Below the pieces are notes generated by a model, which made no database searches, was not told the DNA's origin, and saw only the letters and a list, made by a program, of their open reading frames with translations. Of a stretch of DNA of 11,133 bases, positions 6,408 to 11,133 are shown one piece after another (the first letter of the stretch is position 1; every line of letters begins with the position of its first letter). The translations under genes and the position numbers were made by a program. Source of the stretch: DASTGO01 sp035719045 (GTDB lineage: Bacteria > Actinomycetota > Actinomycetes > Actinomycetales > Kineosporiaceae); the NCBI GenBank assembly GCA_035719045.1, contig DASTGO010000385.1:1-11133 (forward strand). Reading direction: 5' to 3'.

Positions 6408-7522
6408 GCCTCGACCCGGCCGTCGCCGGGAGCCTCGGGCCGGTCCGGATCGTCGGGACCGGGCTGCTGGGCACGAGCATCGGTCTGGGCCTGGCGTCGG
6501 GCACCGCCCGGGTCACCCTGTCCGACCCGTCCCCGACCTCACTCGCGCTCGCCCGGGACCTGGGCGCGGGCACGGTGGACACCGGGGACGTCGAGCCCGC
6601 CCTGGTCGTGGTGGCGGCACCCCCGGACGTGACCGCCGAGGTGGTGGCCGCCGAACTGGCCGCCCATCCCGGGGCCACTGTCACCGACGTGGCGAGTGTG
6701 AAGGCCGGTGTGCTGCGCCAACTGGAGTACCGGGGTGCGGACCTGAGCCGGTACGTCGGCGGCCATCCGATGGCGGGCCGGGAGCGTTCCGGCCCGGTGG
6801 CCGCCCGCGGGGACCTGTTCCTCGGGCGGCCGTGGGCGGTGTGCCCGACCCCGAAGGCCGAGCCGGAGCGGGTGGACGCCGTCCGCCGGCTGGCGCTGGC
6901 GCTGGGCGCGGTCCCGGTGACCATGGCGCCGGAGGACCACGACGCCGCCGTGGCGCTGGTCTCCCACGTCCCCCAGGTGGCGGCCAGCCTGGTCGCGGCC
7001 CGGCTGAGACACGCCCCGGACGCCGCGGTGGCGTTGGCCGGGCAGGGGTTGCGGGACGTCACCCGGATCGCCGGCAGCGACCCGATGCTGTGGGCGCAGA
7101 TCCTCAGCGCGAACGCCGGGCCTGTCGGCGCCCTCCTGCGGGAGTTGCGGGCCGACCTGGACACCGTGATCGGCGCCCTGGACGCGCTGGCCCGGGAGGC
7201 GCCGGGCGAACCGGCGGCCGGCGGGCGCTCGGCGGTGGCCCGGGCAGTGGCCGACGGCAACCTCGGGCGGGACCGGATCCCGGGCAAGCACGGCGGCAGC
7301 CCCACCACCTATGCCGTGGTCACCGTGGTGGTCCCCGACGCGCCCGGCTCGCTGGCGAGGCTGTTCGCGGACATCGGGGAGGCCGGGGTGAACGTCGAGG
7401 AGCTGACTCTGGAACATGCCCCGGGGCGCGCCGTCGGTCTGGTCGAGGTGTCCGTGCTGCCAGGAGTCCGCGAGACACTGGAGGTCGCGCTCGGCGAGCG
7501 GGGCTGGCACATCGTCGCCTAG
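6404..7522 (+). CDS. tyrA: Prephenate dehydrogenase with C-terminal ACT domain
   Basis: It oxidatively decarboxylates prephenate to 4-hydroxyphenylpyruvate with NAD(P)+, the step after chorismate mutase. The protein has 372 aa. The Rossmann fold opens with VRIVGTGLLGTSIG (14-27). VTDVASVK (93-100), GGHPMAGRE (119-127) and SHVPQ (187-191, with the catalytic-type His188) are family motifs. The helical dimerisation domain follows, and an ACT regulatory domain lies at about 303-372 (TYAVVTVVVPDAPGSLARLF region, GVNVEEL), so feedback control by an aromatic amino acid is likely. The frame is open further upstream to 6002, but that would overlap the whole of aroH; GTG 6404, overlapping the aroH stop by four bases, is the sensible start. 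Arogenate as substrate cannot be excluded from sequence. Confidence 0.94.
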   Translation: MSLDPAVAGSLGPVRIVGTGLLGTSIGLGLASGTARVTLSDPSPTSLALARDLGAGTVDTGDVEPALVVVAAPPDVTAEVVAAELAAHPGATVTDVASVKAGVLRQLEYRGADLSRYVGGHPMAGRERSGPVAARGDLFLGRPWAVCPTPKAEPERVDAVRRLALALGAVPVTMAPEDHDAAVALVSHVPQVAASLVAARLRHAPDAAVALAGQGLRDVTRIAGSDPMLWAQILSANAGPVGALLRELRADLDTVIGALDALAREAPGEPAAGGRSAVARAVADGNLGRDRIPGKHGGSPTTYAVVTVVVPDAPGSLARLFADIGEAGVNVEELTLEHAPGRAVGLVEVSVLPGVRETLEVALGERGWHIVA

Positions 7523-7670
7523 ATCGTCTACGTGGCGGAATTTCGAGTTTCGTGCTGTGATTTCCTGCACCAGCTCCTGCTGGGTGGCCTTCGGTCGGCG
7601 CGGGCACGGGTCCGTTCGGGCAGTCGGGTGGATCGAGCGGCGCGATGCAGGTCCGGCCCGGGTCTCGGGA

Positions 7671-7676
7671 TAGGCT
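7671..7676 (+). promoter_or_regulatory. Candidate -10 element for cmk
   Basis: TAGGCT fits TAnnnT and lies at the end of the 189-base gap between tyrA and cmk. It is followed after five bases by an in-frame GTG (7682), the layout of a leaderless actinobacterial gene. No clear -35 is seen. The rest of the gap shows only a locally AT-richer patch near 7540-7565 and no obvious terminator. Confidence 0.4.
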
Positions 7677-7700
7677 GGGACGTGTCCCCCGCTTTCGACC

Positions 7701-7714
7701 GGAGGTCGGCTGTG
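7701..7714 (+). promoter_or_regulatory. Ribosome binding site deciding the cmk start
   Basis: GGAGG at 7701-7705 lies six bases before GTG 7712, an ideal spacing. This favours 7712 over the upstream in-frame GTGs at 7682 and 7532. Confidence 0.65.
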
Positions 7715-8479
7715 CCCGCGCAGGACGGAGCCACCCGTTCGCCCCATGCTCTCGTGATCGCCGTCGACGGCCCCTCGGGGTCCGGCAAATCCAGCGTCTC
7801 CCGTGAGGTCGCCCGCCGGTTGCGGCTGGAGTACCTGGACACGGGCGCGATGTACCGGGCCGTGACCTGGTCCGTCCTCGACGCCGGGATCGACCGCGCC
7901 GACGCCGACGCCGTCGCCGACCATGCCCTGACCATGCCGTTGATCATGGACACCGATCCGGCGGCGCCGCGCGTGCTGGTGGGCGCCCAGGACGTCAGCG
8001 CGGAGATCCGGCAGACCAGGATCTCCGAGAACGTCAGCGTGATCGCCGCCAACCAGCAGGTCCGGGCGACGCTGCGGGCCCGGCAGCGCGCGCTGATCGA
8101 GGCGGCCGCAGCCGGCCCGCAGCACGGCTGCGTCGCCGAGGGCCGCGACATCACAACCGTGGTCGCCCCCGAGGCGGACGTCCGGATCCTGCTGACCGCC
8201 AGCGAGGAGGCCCGCCTGGCCCGCCGCGCACTGGAGGTGCACGGGTCTGCGGACGCCGAGGCGCTGCAGGCAACCCGCGACCAGGTGGTCCGCCGGGACG
8301 CAGACGACTCGGCGGTGACGAGTTTCCAGACCGCCGCGGACGGGGTGGTCCTGCTGGACTCCTCGCGTCTGGACTTCGAGCAGACCGTGCAGGCGGTGCT
8401 CGACGTGGTGGCCCTGCAGGTCGGTGGGCTCACGCTGGACGTGACCGACGGCCCGGTGCCGTCCGGGGCGATCCGGTGA
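7712..8479 (+). CDS. cmk: Cytidylate kinase
   Basis: It phosphorylates CMP and dCMP to the diphosphates with ATP, for pyrimidine salvage and RNA turnover. From GTG 7712 the protein has 255 aa; the usual length is 220-230. The P-loop is GPSGSGKSS (20-28), followed by YLDTGAMYRA (41-50), the CMP-binding-region motif EGRDITTVV (143-151, with Thr where Gly is common) and LID-region arginines RR (171-172) and RRDADDS (194-200). About 20 extra residues (236-255) extend the C terminus. An in-frame GTG at 7682 sits five bases after TAGGCT and could be a leaderless start adding ten residues; translation from 7532 looks unlike the family. The neighbours plsC and der are conserved, as in Rv1712-Rv1713. 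The function is firm; the start is probable. Confidence 0.94.
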   Translation: MPAQDGATRSPHALVIAVDGPSGSGKSSVSREVARRLRLEYLDTGAMYRAVTWSVLDAGIDRADADAVADHALTMPLIMDTDPAAPRVLVGAQDVSAEIRQTRISENVSVIAANQQVRATLRARQRALIEAAAAGPQHGCVAEGRDITTVVAPEADVRILLTASEEARLARRALEVHGSADAEALQATRDQVVRRDADDSAVTSFQTAADGVVLLDSSRLDFEQTVQAVLDVVALQVGGLTLDVTDGPVPSGAIR

Positions 8480-8508
8480 CGCCGGTCCGGTCCGGGGCCC
8501 AGCGGTGA
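8476..8508 (+). other. Ten-codon ORF linking cmk and plsC
   Basis: GTG 8476 overlaps the cmk stop (GTGA), and the reading frame runs ten codons (MTPVRSGAQR) to TGA 8506-8508, which overlaps the plsC GTG 8505, again as GTGA. The 11-bp sequence around both starts (8474-8484 and 8503-8513) is identical, 29 bp apart. It may be a duplicated start region or a coupling peptide; no homology is claimed. Confidence 0.3.
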
Positions 8509-9284
8509 CGCCGCCGGCCTCCGGTACGCCGGGGGCCGGGGGCGGGACAGGACGTCCGGCGGCTGGTCCGGGCGGTGCCGGGGGAGGTCCGGCCGGGCGG
8601 CAGGGTGAGCCCTGGTGGGGGTCGGCTGCGGCGACGGTGCTGTTCCGGGGGCTGTGGCCGACCCGGGTGCACGGCGGCGACCTGGTGCCCCGGCAGGGGG
8701 CGGTGCTGCTGGCCAGCAACCACATCGGGTTCCTCGACGGGCCGATGCTGGTCGGGGTGGCGCCCCGGTTCGTGCACTGCCTGGTGAAGCGGGAGATGTT
8801 CCGCGGCCCGATCGGTGCGGTGCTGCGGTCGGCCGGACAGATCCCGGTGGACCGCGGCCGGGGCGACCGGGCCGCGCTGGGCCGGGCGCTGGACCTGCTG
8901 GCGGCCGGGGAGGCGGTCGGGGTGTTCCCGGAGGGCACCCGGGGCCGCGGCGACGTCGGGGAGGTCCGGCAGGGGATCGCCTGGCTGGCACTGCGGTCGG
9001 GGGCGCCGGTGGTCCCGGTGGCCTGCCTGGGCACCCGGCGGACCGGGGAGTCGACGCACGGCCTGCCCGGTGTGCGGCGTCGGCTGGACGTGGTGTTCGG
9101 GGAGCCGGTGGAGCTGACGGCGCCGGCCGGTGTCCCGGGCCGGGTGGCCTTGGCCGAGGCGTCCCGGACCCTGCGTGACACGATGGCCGCGCATGTGCGG
9201 CAGGCCCAGGAGGACACCGGCCAGCCCCTGCCCGAGGATCACGGCTGGCCCCCGGACGAGATCGCCCGGGGCGAGCACCTGTGA
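8505..9284 (+). CDS. 1-acyl-sn-glycerol-3-phosphate acyltransferase (PlsC family)
   Basis: It probably transfers an acyl chain to lysophosphatidic acid to make phosphatidic acid at the inner face of the membrane. The product has 259 aa. The catalytic HX4D motif is NHIGFLD with His73 and Asp78. Further family blocks are the region near VKREMFRGPIG (94-104), QIPVDRG (112-118), FPEGTR (141-146) and PVVPVA (168-173). The first 35 residues are Gly/Pro/Ala-rich; WWGSAAATVLFRGLW (37-51) may lie along the membrane, and there is no long hydrophobic segment. It starts 25 bases after the cmk stop behind a ten-codon ORF, with a GTGA junction and no strong Shine-Dalgarno sequence, so it probably depends on coupling. 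The acyl donor and exact lysophospholipid are unknown. Confidence 0.88.
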   Translation: MTPPASGTPGAGGGTGRPAAGPGGAGGGPAGRQGEPWWGSAAATVLFRGLWPTRVHGGDLVPRQGAVLLASNHIGFLDGPMLVGVAPRFVHCLVKREMFRGPIGAVLRSAGQIPVDRGRGDRAALGRALDLLAAGEAVGVFPEGTRGRGDVGEVRQGIAWLALRSGAPVVPVACLGTRRTGESTHGLPGVRRRLDVVFGEPVELTAPAGVPGRVALAEASRTLRDTMAAHVRQAQEDTGQPLPEDHGWPPDEIARGEHL

Positions 9285-9299
9285 GCGCGCGTGGCGCGC
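9285..9299 (+). terminator. Small GC hairpin directly after plsC
   Basis: GCGCGC (9285-9290) and GCGCGC (9294-9299) can pair over a three-base loop immediately after the plsC stop. It is short, lacks a T-run, and is only a weak terminator or processing-site candidate; der may still be co-transcribed. Confidence 0.25.
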
Positions 9300-9321
9300 G
9301 AACCGATCAGCAGAGCGCGGG

Positions 9322-9363
9322 GCTCACGGTGACGACGAGCATCAGCGAGGAGTCACCGTGAGC
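9322..9363 (+). promoter_or_regulatory. 12-bp inverted repeat over an upstream der start site
   Basis: Arms 9322-9333 and 9352-9363 are perfect reverse complements separated by 18 bases. Each arm contains a 9-bp near-palindrome (TCAC-N-GTGA), so the two arms are also near-identical sites 29 bp apart. In RNA, the stem would bury the GTG at 9358 while its GAGGAG (9347-9352) sits mostly in the loop. It could be a translational control hairpin, a DNA operator or a terminator. Confidence 0.45.
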
Positions 9364-9393
9364 GAGCGCAGCGAGCGAGGAGCAACTGTGAGC
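9344..9393 (+). repeat. Duplicated ribosome-binding-site/start module before der
   Basis: Positions 9344-9363 and 9374-9393 are near-copies, 30 bp apart. Each has AGCGAGGAG, a five-base spacer, then GTGAGC, with differences only in the spacer region. Both GTGs (9358, 9388) are in the der frame, so translation could begin at either, giving 512 or 502 aa. The sequence between them contains the short GAGCGCAGCGAGC palindromic run. Confidence 0.7.
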
Positions 9394-10896
9394 ACCACCC
9401 CGAACGGACCGGACGCCGAGGTCGCCGGACTGCCCGAGCCCGACCCGGCCGGAACCGACGTGGCGGGACCGGACTACGCGCGGGCGCTGCGGGCCGGTCT
9501 GGACGAGTACGCGCTGTCCGAGGAGGACCGTGCGCTGCTGGACCTCGACGCCGAGGGCGGGCTCGACGAGGAGGACTCCGGCCCGCTGCCCGTGCTGGCC
9601 GTCGTGGGCCGCCCGAACGTCGGCAAGTCGACGCTGGTCAACCGGATCCTGGGGCGCCGGGAGGCGGTGGTCGAGGACGTGCCGGGGGTGACCCGGGACC
9701 GGGTGACCTATGAGGCGGACTGGTCGGGCCGGCGGTTCGCGGTCGTCGACACCGGTGGCTGGGAGCGCGACGTCCGGGGCATCCACGCCCGGGTCGCCGA
9801 ACAGGCGGAGATCGCCGTCGAACTCGCCGACGCCGTGCTGTTCGTCGTTGACGCCACCGTCGGCGCGACCGACACCGACGAGGCCGTGGTCCGCCTGCTG
9901 CGCCGTGCGGGCAAGCCGGTGGTGCTGGCCGCGAACAAGGTGGACGACCTGCGCGGGGAGGCCGACGCGGCGGCGCTGTGGAGCCTCGGGCTCGGCCAGC
10001 CGTACCCGGTGTCCGCGCTGCACGGCCGGGGGAGCGGCGACCTGCTGGACGCCTGCCTGGAGGTGCTGCCCGAGGTGTCCCAGGTGGGCGGGGCGACCGA
10101 TGGCGGACTGCGCCGGGTGGCCCTCGTCGGCCGGCCGAACGTCGGCAAGTCCAGCCTGCTGAACTCGATCGTCGGCGCCGAGCGGGTGGTCGTGGACAGC
10201 GTCGCCGGGACCACCCGGGACCCGGTGGACGAGGTGGTCACCGTCGGCGGCCAGGACTACCGGTTCGTCGACACCGCCGGGATCCGGCGCCGGGTGCACC
10301 AGTCGCAGGGGGCCGACTTCTACGCCTCGCTGCGGACCCAGGCTGCGCTGGAGAAGGCAGAGGTGGCCGTGGTGCTGCTGGACGCCGGGGAGCCGCTCAC
10401 CGAGCAGGACACCCGGGTGATCCAGATGGTCGTCGACGCCGGCCGCGCCCTGGTGCTCGCCTACAACAAGTGGGATCTGGTCGACGAGGAGCGCCGCCGG
10501 TACCTGGAGCGGGAGTTCGAACTCGACCTGGTCCAGGTGCAGTGGGCGCCGCGGGTGAACATCTCCGCCAAGACCCGCCGCCACGTGGACAAGCTCGCCC
10601 CCGCCCTGGAACGGTCACTGGCCTCCTGGGAGGTCCGGGTGCCGACCGCCCGGCTCAACGCGGTGCTCGCCGAGATCGTCGCCGCCCACCCGCACCCGAT
10701 GCGCGGCGGCAAGCAGCCCCGGATCCTGTTCGGCACCCAGGCCTCCACCCGGCCGCCGCGGTTCGTGCTGTTCACCACCGGCTTCCTGGAGGCCGGCTAC
10801 CGGCGGTTCGTCGAGCGGCGGCTGCGGGAGACCTTCGGCTTCGAGGGGACCCCGATCGAGGTCTCCGTCCGCCCCCGGGAGAAGCGCAAGCGCTGA
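9388..10896 (+). CDS. der: Ribosome-assembly GTPase Der (EngA)
   Basis: Der is an essential GTPase with two G domains that helps mature the 50S subunit. From GTG 9388 it has 502 aa, longer than the usual 440-490 because of an acidic N-terminal extension of about 66 residues. First G domain: G1 GRPNVGKS (74-81), G3 DTGGW (121-125), G4 NKVD (183-186). Second G domain: GRPNVGKS (248-255), DTAGIR (295-300), NKWD (360-363). The C-terminal KH-like domain covers about 415-497 and ends in a basic REKRKR tail. GTG 9388 has GAGGAG (9377-9382) five bases upstream; GTG 9358 has an equivalent site and would add ten residues. The gene follows plsC by 103 bases that hold an inverted repeat. The cmk-der linkage is conserved in actinobacteria (Rv1712-Rv1713). 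Confidence 0.96.
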   Translation: MSTTPNGPDAEVAGLPEPDPAGTDVAGPDYARALRAGLDEYALSEEDRALLDLDAEGGLDEEDSGPLPVLAVVGRPNVGKSTLVNRILGRREAVVEDVPGVTRDRVTYEADWSGRRFAVVDTGGWERDVRGIHARVAEQAEIAVELADAVLFVVDATVGATDTDEAVVRLLRRAGKPVVLAANKVDDLRGEADAAALWSLGLGQPYPVSALHGRGSGDLLDACLEVLPEVSQVGGATDGGLRRVALVGRPNVGKSSLLNSIVGAERVVVDSVAGTTRDPVDEVVTVGGQDYRFVDTAGIRRRVHQSQGADFYASLRTQAALEKAEVAVVLLDAGEPLTEQDTRVIQMVVDAGRALVLAYNKWDLVDEERRRYLEREFELDLVQVQWAPRVNISAKTRRHVDKLAPALERSLASWEVRVPTARLNAVLAEIVAAHPHPMRGGKQPRILFGTQASTRPPRFVLFTTGFLEAGYRRFVERRLRETFGFEGTPIEVSVRPREKRKR

Positions 10897-11000
10897 ACCG
10901 GCTCGACGTGGGGCCGGGGCTCGCAGCCGGACCGGAGAGGCGAAGGCGTACGCACTCCGGGCCGGAGCAAGCCGGTGGCGGGACAGGCCCCGAGGTGCGG

Positions 11001-11006
11001 TAGCAT
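11001..11006 (+). promoter_or_regulatory. Candidate -10 element of tRNA-Pro
   Basis: TAGCAT fits TAnnnT and lies 43 bases before the mature tRNA end, which would give a 5' leader of about 37 bases. No clear -35 is seen at 16-19 bp. The remainder of the der-tRNA gap shows only short GC repeats (for example 10955-10967) and no convincing der terminator. Confidence 0.4.
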
Positions 11007-11019
11007 CGTCGCGCTGGTG

Positions 11020-11037
11020 AGGCCGCTTCGGCGGCCT
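11020..11037 (+). other. UUCG-capped hairpin in the tRNA-Pro precursor leader
   Basis: A perfect 7-bp stem (11020-11026 with 11031-11037) is closed by C(UUCG)G, an unusually stable RNA tetraloop. It lies between the predicted transcription start and the tRNA 5' end, 12 bases before the mature end. It may guide RNase P or other processing, stabilise the leader, or end transcription from der. Confidence 0.5.
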
Positions 11038-11049
11038 GATCGGTACGAC

Positions 11050-11123
<74 letters not shown>

Positions 11124-11133
11124 CGCAGGTCAG

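Noticed and set aside
7532..7711. Extension of cmk to the GTG at 7532
   Set aside because: The added 60 residues are Arg/Ser-rich and not family-like, and they would span a candidate -10 element. Starts at 7682 or 7712 fit better.
6539..9217. Open frame of 892 codons on the minus strand
   Set aside because: Antisense to tyrA, cmk and plsC; low-complexity Arg/Pro/Gly/His-rich translation without motifs, as expected opposite genes with G/C third positions.
9130..9357. Extension of der upstream into plsC
   Set aside because: It would overlap the plsC C terminus by more than 150 bases and gives an Arg/Pro-rich translation; two good ribosome-binding sites lie downstream.
9307..10584. Open frame of 425 codons on the minus strand opposite der
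   Set aside because: Der is intact with both G domains; the antisense translation is His/Val/Leu/Gln-rich shadow sequence and recognisable as nothing.

Overview
The window is a high-GC (by eye above 70 %) actinobacterial chromosome segment. Many genes start with GTG, third codon positions are almost always G or C, and all genes lie on the + strand. The order Nudix ADP-ribose pyrophosphatase, xerD, parA-like, scpA, scpB, rluB-like, aroH, tyrA, cmk, plsC-like, der, tRNA-Pro is the conserved actinobacterial core arrangement. Mycobacterium tuberculosis has a version (Rv1700, Rv1701, Rv1708 to Rv1713) without aroH, tyrA and plsC; Streptomyces has a version with them. The genus cannot be fixed from the sequence; a filamentous or Geodermatophilus/Nakamurella/Frankia-like lineage would fit.

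Layout. (1) 1-630: Nudix hydrolase, frame open to the window edge, followed by a 12-bp perfect hairpin at 663-696. (2) 927-1889: XerD-type tyrosine recombinase behind a roughly 300-bp gap with promoter-like sequence and tiny upstream ORFs. (3) 1983-5886: a compact chromosome-maintenance operon, parA-scpA-scpB-rluB, with a good promoter at 1943-1972 and gaps or overlaps of a few bases. (4) 6015-7522: chorismate mutase and prephenate dehydrogenase joined by a GTGA overlap. (5) 7712-10896: cytidylate kinase, a PlsC-family acyltransferase and the double-GTPase Der. (6) 11050-11123: tRNA-Pro(GGG).

How the genes fit together. XerD, the ParA-like ATPase and the ScpA/ScpB kleisin complex (partners of SMC) act in chromosome dimer resolution, segregation and compaction. 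RluB-type pseudouridine synthase and Der act in ribosome assembly, and tRNA-Pro in translation. AroH and TyrA make two steps of tyrosine synthesis, Cmk recycles CMP/dCMP, and the acyltransferase likely makes phosphatidic acid. This is housekeeping DNA. I see no phage, IS element, CRISPR, toxin-antitoxin or defence genes.

No new multigene system is visible. What deserves a second look is small-scale: duplicated ribosome-binding-site/start modules and a 12-bp inverted repeat in front of der; a 10-codon ORF linking cmk to plsC through two GTGA junctions; leaderless-type starts for parA and possibly cmk; a shared V/I-D-L-R motif in the disordered tails of ScpA and ScpB; and a UUCG hairpin in the tRNA-Pro precursor leader. 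Hairpins and promoters were found by reading, not by folding or motif software.
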